Assembly: GCA_029953675.1 (NCBI GenBank)
Contig: JAMWBK010000012.1
Location: forward strand, 558,001-622,000
DNA from: Rhodosorus marinus
Lineage: Eukaryota > Rhodophyta > Stylonematophyceae > Stylonematales > Stylonemataceae
Direction: 5' to 3'
Length of the DNA stretch: 64,000 bases
Part shown: in pieces, positions 47,219 through 57,667 of the stretch
Numbering within the stretch: position 1 is the first letter of the stretch
Layout: each line of letters opens with the position of its first letter
Notes under the pieces: model-generated
Seen by the model: the letters and a program-made list of their open reading frames with translations, nothing else
Told to the model about the DNA's origin: nothing
Database searches by the model: none
Made by a program: the position numbers and the translations under genes

Positions 47219-49302
47219 ACTTTACTAGCATAGCCTGAAGCGCTACGCAAGGCGTGAAGACGATCTAATAACTAGGGAGGGAAGCATGCAGCCCCAGGAG
47301 CCGATGGCGCGCCTCGAAAAGCATGTCGCTGGAGTATCGCCAAAGGGAGACACTTAAACGCCTCAAGAGCGCCAAATATTCAGTAGGATGCTCAGCAAAA
47401 AATTTCCGCAACCACTCTAAACCCGACTTATCCACGTGACCAAAGCTTTCCACAATGAATGGCTGGAACCTGTGAGAGCGACCCTCAGCGCAAGGCAGAC
47501 TGGCCATGCTCTCAGCATACCGTCATTCCTTAACTCTTCGAAGGGCTGAAGCCGCGGCCCCCCGGCGGCGGGCGGCTGCGGTGAGGTGGACGCTGGCCAC
47601 GGGGCAGGTAATCGCAAGGTCCACATATGTTGAGCGTCTGGCAGGAGCGTCGGAGACGAAGAGATCGGCTATACAACGGGGCGGTGCAGAGTCCGAGATT
47701 GATCTGAGCAGTTCCGACTCAACCTCAACCGTATGCCCTATCCGAGTCAAAAATTCGCTGAGGATGTACTTGAGGCGAGTGTGACGCCTCGTACGGAGAC
47801 CTCGCAACAGTCCGCAGGAACCCAGGAAGTGGTAGCCACAAGCGTCAATCCGGCTCTCACATCCCTGACAGAAAGACGGCCGATTAGAGTGCCACGGAGC
47901 CTGTGGCAAACTGAGATAGATCCGTGCGGCAGAACGGAACTGGAAAGCATCGAGACGATGACTCAATGACGACGGTAGAGTGGTTAACCACAAGTGCGAG
48001 AGGTGGCCTCCCATGCCGCGGAGTGGTAGGCGGCGTGAGAGGAGAATTGAGCATGACTGTGTGAGCGGCACTGTGTTGGCCCCAGGTGAGGCTATGTTGA
48101 ATCACATCAGTGCGGGAGCTCCACAATCGGCTCAAACCCGGGTAGGCTGCAACAGGTGACCCTGGGCTAGCCTCTCCGTCATCGGCAAGAACTCGGTCGA
48201 GGGGACAATCCTCAATCGCTTCAGCTCGTCCCCATAACAGCTCCCTCCAGGAACGAAAGCGGGACCGATTTGCGTCCGGCACGGCGTTGCACCTCCTGAA
48301 CGCGTGTTGAAGACCATCATAAATTGTCAAAAGCGGGGGCGGCAGGGTCACTGGATCCTCGTTGGTCAATGCTCGAGCCAAGAGGCAGGCACTTCGCATC
48401 TGGAAGGTCACCAACGTTCGCAGCGCGGTAGCCCAGGAGGCAACCGCCGCTGGCGAGCATAGCAGCCCACGGTCTGCGACGCCGAATCCCCCTAATCGCA
48501 ACGGTAGAGCGATCTGTGCACGAAAAAAGTCCCTGTCGGGAGCAGCTTCAAGATCGAGGGGCTCATCCAAGAGCGTTCCCCAGTGTTGGAGGGTCATCTC
48601 GTCGGCTTTAGCCGCGATCCACGAGCCCCAAGCTGCAGGCAGGCTGCTCAACCAGTAGTTGAGTCTGGGACCGGCACAAAAGCGGGAAAGCAAGCAGACC
48701 GATTGCAGCATGCTGTCGGGTAGGTGCTCAATGGCGTCGGTGAGTTGCTTGTGCCGTGCCAAATCTCGCTCGCAGGATGCTTGGACAAAGTTGTCAGTCC
48801 CCAATCCGACGCCGTGGTGTTCGAACCCTTCACGTTCGCTGATTAGTCGCAGAGTGGGTGGCAGAGAGGTCAGCGACACGTCCCTCGGGGGGAGAAAGCG
48901 ACATTTTTCTGTTTCCACAGTCAAACCGACGCGACGTGCATCGCTTCGATCTCGGTCAGCCCCCTAGCCAGGGTCTCAGGGGTGCCCAGCAATGTTACGT
49001 CATCGTGGTACGCGCAGATTCGAAGATCCGAGACCTCAGTCGAAAGACGTAAAAGTACGAGCTGTAGGGCACAGGCATGAAGAAGAGGTCCGCAAGGGTC
49101 GCCTTGTTGGACGCCAGTATGTGCTTGAAAAACAGTGCCCTCCGTTGTCAAGTAGGGGAGGCTCTCCCCTCCGTAAATACCCGATAGAAACGGCCACGCC
49201 TCCGGAAACACCCGTCGGAGCACCTCTAGCGCATGCGTCCGCGACACGCTGTTGAATGCGTTCCGGAAATCAACCACCAAGACTCCCCACTCTGGCCTAC
49301 TG
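47215..49302 (-). mobile_element. LINE-B1, long 5'-truncated copy, ORF2 with few lesions
   Basis: On the minus strand RT motifs A (WGVLVVDFRNAFNSVSRT), B (GVQQGDPCGPLLHACALQ) and C (CAYHDDVTLLG) lie at 49290-48990, followed by the thumb and linker, knuckle and endonuclease. Compared with 49727-52124 it lacks one A near 48940 and 11 bp near 48020; each breaks the frame. It is cut off at 49302, just upstream of motif A. Confidence 0.92.
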
Positions 49303-49581
49303 AACATTAACACCTACGTGAACAATTGTATTCAAATCGAACCGGTTTGTGTATCAAGGCTCGATTTCTCAGAGTTCATGCAACAGATTCGTGTCTGGTC
49401 GAACATACCCTACTGTTCTGGCCGCTGGTTTGGCCAAGCTGTAGCTGCCGCGCTTGGATGGTTGACCAAAAGCTCCGTCGACGAAATTGCCCACACCATT
49501 TCCATTGCAAGTGCCGTAGAAATTACCGCCAACCAAGGTCAGGTGTATTGCAGGGACTTGATCTACGCGAGGTATTCGTAG
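49303..49581 (+). other. Open frame of unknown origin next to LINE-B
   Basis: About 90 codons (TYVNNCIQIEPVCVSRLDFS ... IAHTISIASAVEITANQGQV) end at a stop at 49579-49581. The composition is protein-like, but there is no ATG close to the LINE-B junction, no promoter and no family I recognise. It could be an exon or gene fragment captured at the 5' end of the LINE-B insertion. Confidence 0.3.
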
Positions 49582-49726
49582 CGCTCGCAGAGCACACTAC
49601 TCGACCAAAAATTCATTCATTTGGCGCAAAACTTCATTGATCGCTCTCTCTTCTATGACTAAAAAAATGCATGGTCACACTTTTCTTATTTTATCTGGTT
49701 TGGTGACCTGACTTTATTCTGGCTTT

Positions 49727-52124
49727 ATTGGGCTTTAATGCTTGGCCTTATTCGGCTTTATTGGACTGGACTGGACTTTACTGGACTTTACTAGCATAGC
49801 CTGAAGCGCTACGCAAGGCGTGAAGATGAACTAATAACTAGGGAGGGAAGCATGCAACCCCAGGCGCCGATGGCGCGCCTCGGAAAGCATGTCGCTGGAA
49901 TATCGCCAAAGGGAGACACTTAAACGCCTCAAGAGCGCCAAATATTCAGTAGGATGCTCAGCAAAACATTTCCGCAACCACTCTAAACCCGACTTATCGA
50001 CGTGACCAAAGCTTTCCACAATGAATGGCTGGAACCGGTGAGACCGACCCTCAGCGCAAGGCAGACTGGCCATGCTCTCAGCATACCGTCGTTCCTTAAC
50101 TCTTCGAAGGGCTGAAGCCGCGGCCCCCCGGCGGCGGGCGGCTGCGGTGAGGTGGGCGCTGGCCACGGGGCAGGTAATCGCAAGGTCCACATATGTTGAG
50201 CGTCTGGCAGCAGCGTCGGAGACGAGGAGATCGGCTATACAACGGGGCGGTGCAGAGTCCGAGATGGATCTGGGCAGTTCCGACTCAACCTCAACCGTAT
50301 GCCCTATCCGAGTCAAAAATTCGCTGAGGATGTACTTGAGGCGAGTGTGACGCCTCGTACGGAGACCTCGCAACAGTCTGCAGGAACCCAGGAAGTGGTA
50401 GCCACAAGCGTCAATCCGGCTCTCACATCCCTGACAGAAAGACGGCCGATTAGAGTGCCACGGAGCCTGTGGCAAACCGAGATAGATCCGTGCGGCAGAA
50501 CGGAACTGGAAAGCATCGAGACGATGACTCAATGACGACGGTAGAGTGGTTAACCACAAGTGCGAGAGGTTGCCTCCCATGCCGCGGAGACGAGCGGCAG
50601 TGGTAGGCGGGGTGAGAGGAGAATTGAGCATGACTGTGTGAGCGGCACTGTGTTGGCCCCAGGTGAGGCTATGTTGAATCACATCAGTGCGGGAGCTCCA
50701 CAATCGGCTCAAACCCGGGTAGTCTGCAACAGGGGACCCGGGGCTAGCCTCTCCGTCATCGGCAAGAACTCGGTCGAGGGGACAATCCTCAATCGCTTCA
50801 GCTCGTCCCCATAACAGCTCCCTCCAGGAACGAAAGCGGGACCGATTTGCGTCCGGCACGGCGTTGCACCTCCTGAACGCGTGTTGAAGACCATCATAAA
50901 TTGTCAAAAGCGGGGGCGGCAGGGTCACTGGATCCTCGTTGGTCAAAGCTCGAGCCAAGAGGCAGGCACTTCGCATCCGGAAGGTCACCAACGTTCGCAG
51001 CGCGGTAGCCCAGGAGGCAACCGCCGCTGGCGAGCATACCAGCCCACGGTCTGCGACGCCGAATCCCCTAATCGCAACGGTAGAGCGATCTGTGCACGAA
51101 TAAAGTCCCTGTCGGGAGCAGCTTCAAGATCGAGGGGCTCATCCAAGAGCGTTCCCCAGTGTTGCAGGGTCATTTCGTCGGCTTTAGCCGCGATCCACGA
51201 GCCCCAAGCTGGAGGCAGGCTGCGCAACCAGTAGTTGAGTCTGGGACCGGCACAAAAGCGGGAAAGCAAGCAGGCCGATTGCAGCATGCTGTCGGGTAGG
51301 TGCTCAATGGCGTCGGTGAGTTGCTTTTGCCGTGCCAAAACTCGCTCGCAGGATGCTTGGACAAAGTTGTCAGTCCCCAATCCGACGCCGTGGTGTTCGA
51401 ACCCTTCACGTTCGCTGATTAGTCGCAGAGTGGGTGGCAGAGAGTTCAGCGACACGTCCCTCGGGGGGAGAAAGCGACATTTTTCTGTTTCCACAGTCAA
51501 ACCGACGCGACGTGCAATCGCTTCGATCGCGGTCAGTCCCCTAGCCAGGGTGTCAGGGGTGCCCAGTAATGTTACGTCATCGTGGTACGCGCAGATTCGA
51601 AGATCCGAGACCTCAGTCGAAAGACGTAAAAGTACGAGCTGTAGGGCACAGGCATGAAGAAGAGGTCCGCAAGGGTCGCCTTGTTGGACGCCAGTATGTG
51701 CTTGAAAAACAGTGCCCTCCGTTGTCAAGTAGGGGAGGCTCTCCCCTCCGTAAATACCCGATAGAAACGGCCACGCCTCCGGAAACACACGTCGGAGCAC
51801 CTCTAGCGCATGCGTCCGCGACACGCTGTTGAATGCGTTCCGGAAATCAACCACCAAGACTCCCCACTCCGGCCTACTGGCGCGTTCTAGCTCGATCCCA
51901 TGGGTGATCAGTTCGCAACCCCCAGAAAATCCCACCCCTACTTGCAAGGGCGCCATAAAAGCTGTGACGCGCTGGCGAAGGCGCTGGCATAGCCACCTCC
52001 CGGCTAACTTCCGTAGGCTCTCCACCATCCCGATCGGCCGGAGACGCGGGTGGGCCGGCTGGTGGTCAGGTTTCGTGAGCAAGCAAAGCTGTGCCTGCCG
52101 GAGATGTTCCCATGGCGCGGACGC
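49727..52124 (-). mobile_element. LINE-B1, best copy in the window (2.4 kb, one frameshift)
   Basis: On the minus strand it runs from ASAPWEHLRQAQLCLLTKPD and RPIGMVESLRKLAGRWL through motif A (WGVLVVDFRNAFNSVS), motif B (GVQQGDPCGPLL), motif C (AYHDDVTLLG), linker, CCHC knuckle (CQGCESRIDACGYHFLGSC) and endonuclease (CIADLLVSDAAARRSTYVDL) to the stop near 49831. One C is missing in the C-run at 51064-51067 (five Cs at 48486), which separates RT from the nuclease. The N-terminus and ORF1 are absent. The tail is a 60-bp CTTTATTGG/ACTTTACTGG array. Confidence 0.93.
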
Positions 52125-52620
52125 AACTAAGAACTAGGGGGGCAAACCAGGGCGCCGATGGCGCGCCACGGCAAGCATGCTGCTAGAACATCGCCACAGG
52201 GCGGCACTCAAACGCCGTTAAAGCGCCAAGTACTCAGTAGGATGCTCAGCGAAACATTTCCGCAACCACTCTAAACCCGACTTATCCATATGACCAAAGC
52301 TTTCCACATTGAAAGGCTGGAACCGGTGGGAGCGACCCTCGGCGTAAGGCAGACTAGCCATGCTCTCAGCATACCGTCGTTCCTTCACTCGTCGAAGAGC
52401 CGAAGCGGCTGCCCCTCGGCGGCGGGCGGCAGCCGTGAGGTGGGCGCTCGCCACAGGGCATGCAATCGCGAGGTCAGCATATGCTGAGCGTCGGGCGGCA
52501 GGGTCTGATACAAGAAGATCTGCGATACAGCGGGCCGGCGCCGTGTCCGAGACCGATCTGGGTAGTTCCGATTCCACCTCAACCGTATTCCCTACCGGAG
52601 TTAAACAGTCGCCTAAGTGG
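52125..52620 (-). mobile_element. LINE-B2 fragment fused to LINE-B1
   Basis: It starts inside the 3' UTR (AACTAAGAACTAGG) without hairpin or tail, and holds the endonuclease region (CIADLLVSDPAARRSAYADL) to about 52600. The junction with LINE-B1 at 52124/52125 has no target duplication. Confidence 0.85.
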
Positions 52621-52652
52621 CTTTATTAGCATAGCCTATAGCGCTACAGGGA
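52615..52652 (-). mobile_element. LINE-B2 3'-end fragment
   Basis: GTGGCTTTATTAGCATAGCC and TATAGCGCTAC are the reverse of the B2 tail and hairpin; the piece stops inside the hairpin. Confidence 0.75.
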
Positions 52653-52769
52653 AAAAGTCGCTTGCGCGACGAAAAACAATTTCTTGATGCGCGAGTGTTG
52701 GTAGCTAAGCCCGGTCTGCTTTAGTAAAAAGCGAAAAGAGAGTTCGTACAAGACAGAGCTACCTCGCGA

Positions 52770-53778
52770 AACTAGCATAGCCTGAAGCGCTACGCAAGGC
52801 GTGAAAAGGAACTAAGAACTAGGGAGGGAAGCGTGCAAACCCAGGCGCCGATGGCGCGCCTCGGCAAGCATGCTGCTAGAATATCAGTTCATCTTCACGC
52901 CGTGCGTAGCGCTTCAGCCATTGAGTCATCGTCTCGATGCTTTCCAGTTCCGTTCCGCCGCACGGAACTATCTCGGTTTGCCACAGGCCCCGTGGCACTC
53001 TAATCGGCCGTCTTTCTGTCAGGGATGTGAGAGCCGGATTGACGCTTGTGGCTACCACTTCCTGGGTTCCTGCGGACTGTTGCGAGGTCTCCGTACGAGG
53101 CGTCACACGCGCCTCAAGTACATCCTCAGCGAATTTTTGACTCGGATAGGGCATACGGTTGAGGTTGAGTCGGAACTGCCCAGATCAATCTCGGACTCTG
53201 CACCGCCCCGTTGTATAGCCGATCTCCTCGTCTCCGACGCTGCTGCCAGACGCTCAACATATGTGGACCTTGCGATTACCTGCCCCGTGGCCAGCGCCCA
53301 CCTCACCGCAGCCGCCCGCCGCCGGGGGGCCGCGGCTTCAGCCCTTCGAAGAGTTAAGGAACGACGGTATGCTGAGAGCATGGCCAGTCTGCCTTGCGCT
53401 GAGGGTCGCTCTCACCGGTTCCAGCCAGTCATTGTGGAAAGCTTTGGTCACGTCGATAAGTCGGCTTTAGAGTGGTTGCGGAAATGTTTTGCTGAGCATC
53501 CTACTGAATATTTGGCGCTCTTGAGGAGTTTAAGTGTCTCCCTTTGGGGATATTCCAGCGACATGCTTTCCGAGGCGCGCCATCGGCGCCTGGGGTTGCA
53601 TGCTTCCCTCCCTAGTTATTAGTTCATCTTCACGCCTTGCGTAGGGCTTCAGGCTATGCTAGTAAAGTCCAGTAAAGTCCAGAATATCGCCATAGGGCGG
53701 CACTCAAACGCCGTAAAAGCGCCAAGTACTCAGTAGGATGCTCAACGAAACATTTCCGCAACCACTCTAAACCCGACT
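52770..53778 (-). mobile_element. LINE-B minus-strand 3' fragment, split by a nested insertion
   Basis: Pieces 52770-52885 and 53681-53778 join once the nested copy (52886-53680) and one target copy are removed. Same organisation as 12361-13147. Confidence 0.87.
52886..53680 (+). mobile_element. LINE-B1 nested in LINE-B, 8-bp target duplication, chimeric 5' end
   Basis: AGAATATC at 52878-52885 and 53681-53688 flanks it. The first 32 bp are a LINE-B 3' UTR piece (AGTTCATCTTCACGCC to GCGCTTCAG); body sequence starts at CATTGAGTCATCG. The C-terminal frame is open from there to the stop at 53620-53622 with the knuckle and endonuclease motifs intact. Confidence 0.93.
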
Positions 53779-54190
53779 GCAGGTCCATTGGCTGCGACCT
53801 CGCAGCCGTTCCTGGGGAGCTAATCGTGCTCCTCCCCCTTAGACCCGGAGGAGTCGGTCCTCGCGCGCTTGCCTCCTAACCTCACCAAACTGGTCGACCG
53901 GCCACTCCGCGAGACTCGCGGGATGGCTCCCCCGGGATTCAACAAAGTAATAGGGACGTTCTCGACCAACATATCCTCCGGCCCCCCTTCCTCGCCACTC
54001 GCACTGGAAGTGGTGCTTGGAGCGAAGGTCTCTAATACTCCCAAACGCCGTAGCTCTGCCTTGTGACTTGAGGTCAGCACAAGGTGCCTCTCCCTGTCAA
54101 AAACGGTAGAGGCGGCTGCGCGCAGATGGCATGAACTCGACGCAAAAACGCTCTAAAACTAACCGCTCCATGCGATGAAAACGAAGCCAA
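53779..54190. other. Gene-free spacer
   Basis: An 86-codon minus-strand frame (53820-54080) is Ser/Gly/Glu-rich, with GGKRARTDSSGSKGEEHD at its C-terminus. It is not recognisable. It may be part of a LINE ORF1 (Ser/Pro-rich and basic, as in LINE-A), but similarity was not found. Confidence 0.3.
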
Positions 54191-54832
54191 TTGGCTTTAT
54201 TAGCATAGCCTAAAGCCTGAAGCGCTACGCAAGGCGTGAAAAGGAACTAAGAACTAGGTAGGGAAGCGTGCAAACCCAGGCGCCTATGGCGCGCCTCGGC
54301 AAGCATGCTACTCGAATATCGCCACAGAAGACACTTAAACGCCGCAAAAGGTCCAAGTATTCAAAAGGAAGCTCAGTAAAACATTTCCGCAACCAATCCA
54401 AACCCGACTTCTCCACGTGACCAAAGCTTTCCACAATGAAAGGCTGGAACAGGTGGGAGCGACCCTCAGCGCGAGGCAGACTGGCCATACTCCCAGCATA
54501 CCGTCGTTCCTTCACGCGGCGAAGGGCCGAAGCAGCTGCTCCCAGGCGGCGGCGGCAGCCGTGAGATGGGCGTTTGCCACGGGGCATGTGATCGCGAGGT
54601 CAATATATGCTGAGCGTCCGGCAGCAGCATCGGAGACGAGGAGATCTGCGATACAGCGGGGCGGTGCCGTGTCCGAGACCGATCTGGGTAGTTCCGATTC
54701 TACCTCAACCGTATGCCCTACCCGAGTCAAACATTCGCTGAGAATGTACTTGAAGCGAGTGTGACGCCTCGTACGAAGACCTCTTAACAGTCCGCATGAA
54801 CCTAAGAAATGGTAACCACAAGCATCGATCCG
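54191..54832 (-). mobile_element. LINE-B2 3' part, fused to an ORF1 fragment
   Basis: It carries the B2 tail, 3' UTR and the ORF2 C-terminus back to the knuckle (RIDACGYHFLGSCG). At 54832 the ORF2 sequence stops and unrelated-to-ORF2 sequence begins, joined so that a minus-strand frame (54512-55141) crosses the junction. Confidence 0.88.
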
Positions 54833-55194
54833 AGCCCTGCTGTTTCGCTGGGAGAGAGGAATGTGCCCGAAAAACGGTCGAGCCCGAAATGCAGTACGAC
54901 CTGGTGTTGAGAACGCAACCAGCGGGCGCTCTAAGGCCACTGCTCGGTGGGCTTCGCCAGCAGGGCCTGCAGGTACGTTGCCGCGTTCGCTGTGACCAGG
55001 AATGGAACATCCCGACCCTCGTAGTTGGCAAATATAAAGCCTTCCCGACGGCAGCCCAAGGATTCCGCGAACATGTTGCGTAAATCGCGCATGTTCGGCA
55101 CCTGGCCACGGATTGTCTGCGGCCGAACTTTCCGCACCCACAAAAACTGCAAGGTCGTGTCCGTGGTTCCAACATTAGCCTCTGTATGAGGCAA
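54833..55194 (-). pseudogene. LINE-B ORF1 fragment
   Basis: The minus-strand frame starting at 55194 reads LQFLWVRKVRPQTIRGQVPN, MRDLRNMFAESLGCRREG, FIFANYEGRDVPFLVTANAA. It aligns with LINE-A ORF1 (FVWMTNVRPQTPSRGRG ... YRDFRDTMASSLGVAPSE ... FLYVDFTGPHACFLVTDSAY). Since it is joined to B2, it is probably the otherwise missing LINE-B ORF1, brought to ORF2's end by an internal deletion or template switch. Confidence 0.7.
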
Positions 55195-55579
55195 AAATCC
55201 TTTACATGGTAGAATATACCTACCTAATAGCGATCTCCTCTAAATAGAATTTCCACCACCATCGACGGGGATATAAACCGATCGCAAACCTGTGTTAAGC
55301 CGAGTCCAAGGTCTCTTCTCCAAGCTTGGCACGGGGACCAGCTCTATCTTTTCTAAATTACAAGCAGCAGTTCACATCTCTTTCAGGACCAACATAGAAT
55401 TTGATCCTCGTTTTTGTTGTCGTCGCTCCCTCAGAATTGCCAGATAGCCCAGGAGATATTTCGCATCTCGTCTCTCCAAGACCTCTGTGAAAGTCTGGAA
55501 TCTTTAAGACCAAAAACTTGCCGTGCGATAGGTACTGCTTCGGATTTTCACTCCGCACCAATTTCTCGAATGGGTAAAG
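55195..55579. other. 3' flank of the transporter gene
   Basis: No feature beyond AT-rich sequence is supported. Confidence 0.3.
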
Positions 55580-57457
55580 CTATTTTCTAGCGTCATGAAA
55601 CTTCCATTGCCACAACGTTGTCGCGGTGCGGTAGAAGATAACCATGCCGAACAACACCGCCGAGTTAACCCATATGTTATAACCGTTATAGTCGTAGTAC
55701 TTTAGAACTTCCTCGCCGGAAATCGCATTCACCGTTCCAAACGTATTTTCGCAGGGAGGCCAAAAGGTGTCCGTAAACTCATTCAACATGAAGGAGGAGA
55801 AACTGAACGAGTGCATGCTGATGTAGTGCATCCATCTCCACCACCAACCGATGTTCTCCAGGCGGATAAAGAAGCCCATGACCACCATGAACGTCGCATA
55901 AATACATGCAGCGACTGCGAATGCGAGGATGAGGACGGGAATCATCGATGCGACAAACGTCATCAACGCCTCTGCAACAGAGAGAGCGAGGAAGAGGTTG
56001 AGGATGAAGAAAAAATATCTCTGGAAGAGCGGGTTGTAGCCGGTAAGCCAGTAGTTGATTGTCCCCGCGAAGAACGCGAGGATGAATGCCATCACAAACC
56101 CAAGAAGAGTATGAGCCAAGTTGAAGACGATCACACCGTACGCTCCATTCGCCCTCTCCTGCATAACCAAATGACGTTCATCGATGTAGGAAGGAAGGAC
56201 GCTAATGCTCATGAGCACCATAAAGGATGAGATGAAGAAGAGTGCACCGGAAAAATCCTCAACATTGCAAGCCGTCCTCTCCAGTCGTAGCCACGCCGTA
56301 CCCGTATACAAGCCGAAGATGCAGTACACCACTACTCTCATCCACAATACTAGAGGATTTCGCAGCGCATTGAGAGCAATTCGATGAATGAGAGTCACCA
56401 ATTGCCACGGGAACGACGTTTCATAGCTCCTTCCACAGCAACGCGCAGACTTCTCTTGTTCACTATCTTTTGAAGATACATAAATGTGCAAAGCAGCGAT
56501 CTCTGTCTGCATCAACTGATACTCCTTTGTTAGCGGCCAGTTGTCCAAAATATCCTCTACTGCCTGTTTCTCCCCGAAATCTCCATTGATCTTATCGATC
56601 ACGTGCTCGGCAATCGAGGTTAGTGATGGACAAGGATACCCAAGCTCTTCAAAGTAGTTCTCAACTTTGCTAGTTGGGCCAAAGTAGGCAGTCCGGCCCT
56701 GCGCCAATAGTAGAAGTCGATCGCTCATCATAAAGATTTCCGTTGATGGTTGATGAATAGTGCAGACGATAGTGAGGTTGAGATCCTTTGCGAGTTTCCG
56801 TAGGTAGCTGATCAGTTTTAGGCATGCAGCAGAGTCGAGACCGGAGGTTGGTTCATCCAAGAACAGAATCGAAGGCATCGCTAGTAATTGAGTACCCACG
56901 GCGAGTCGTCGCTTCTGTCCGCCGGAAAGACCTCGGACAAAAAGCCCCCCGACTTTCACATCGGCTTGCTTAATCAAACCCAACACTTGAAGAGTTTCTT
57001 CGACCCTTGTCTTGCGCACAGAGGGATCTTTGCAGTAGAATTTCGCGGCAAACATAAGCGTCTCCCGAACAGTTAGGGAGCTATACATGTGGTCCTCCTG
57101 CTCTACATACTTCGCCTCCCTTACGAGCAGATTCTGATTCACACGTTGCCCATCCAAGGTGATACGCCCCTCAGTTCCTTGTGCTATGCGATCAGTTAGC
57201 GCGTCAAGGAAAGTACTCTTTCCAGCTCCGCTAGGGCCCATCACAAAGAGGATATCTCCAGGCGAAACGATACCACTGACCCGAAGTAAGATTTTCTTCT
57301 TATCCAACTTGTTCTTTCCAAACCAAGATCTCCTTGACGCAACTTCCACTCCTACTTCCTCCCATACTAGGGAAGCCCCTTCCATCGCATCAAAGGAGGG
57401 AAGAATATGGAATACATTATCCATGTGCGACACCTCCAGGCTCTCAATGTCCAACAT
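55580..57457 (-). CDS. ABCG-type half-transporter
   Basis: The 625-residue product starts at the ATG at 57455-57457. It has the reverse domain order of the ABCG (White/BCRP) subfamily: nucleotide-binding domain first, membrane domain second. Walker A GPSGAGKS at 74-81, signature LSGGQ at 177-181, Walker B ILFLDEP at 197-203, switch His235 in TIHQPS. About six hydrophobic segments follow from residue 375, with the family's short extracellular loop near 560-585 including Cys569. Length is typical. ABCG half-transporters work as dimers exporting lipids, sterols or xenobiotics at the plasma membrane; the substrate cannot be told from sequence. No introns are apparent. Confidence 0.95.
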   Translation of the reverse strand: MLDIESLEVSHMDNVFHILPSFDAMEGASLVWEEVGVEVASRRSWFGKNKLDKKKILLRVSGIVSPGDILFVMGPSGAGKSTFLDALTDRIAQGTEGRITLDGQRVNQNLLVREAKYVEQEDHMYSSLTVRETLMFAAKFYCKDPSVRKTRVEETLQVLGLIKQADVKVGGLFVRGLSGGQKRRLAVGTQLLAMPSILFLDEPTSGLDSAACLKLISYLRKLAKDLNLTIVCTIHQPSTEIFMMSDRLLLLAQGRTAYFGPTSKVENYFEELGYPCPSLTSIAEHVIDKINGDFGEKQAVEDILDNWPLTKEYQLMQTEIAALHIYVSSKDSEQEKSARCCGRSYETSFPWQLVTLIHRIALNALRNPLVLWMRVVVYCIFGLYTGTAWLRLERTACNVEDFSGALFFISSFMVLMSISVLPSYIDERHLVMQERANGAYGVIVFNLAHTLLGFVMAFILAFFAGTINYWLTGYNPLFQRYFFFILNLFLALSVAEALMTFVASMIPVLILAFAVAACIYATFMVVMGFFIRLENIGWWWRWMHYISMHSFSFSSFMLNEFTDTFWPPCENTFGTVNAISGEEVLKYYDYNGYNIWVNSAVLFGMVIFYRTATTLWQWKFHDARK

Positions 57458-57655
57458 GGTTATTCCTCACGTCAAGGACACCAAAAACACTTCCTCCCAC
57501 AATCCTCTCCCCGAGCAAACTTCACCTTCCTGCTCTCGTCATAGAGTCTGGATCTGACACCATTCCTCCTCAAACCCCAATCACCATCCACAACCAGCCA
57601 GGCCCCATGTCCACCATGCCCCACGCGTTCCCTTTATTAATGATCTTCATCAATA

Positions 57656-57667
57656 GGTATATAAACG
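57656..57667 (-). promoter_or_regulatory. Possible TATA box of the ABCG gene
   Basis: CGTTTATATACC on the minus strand, about 200 bp before the ATG, farther than in the other genes. AT-rich context makes this tentative. Confidence 0.35.
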
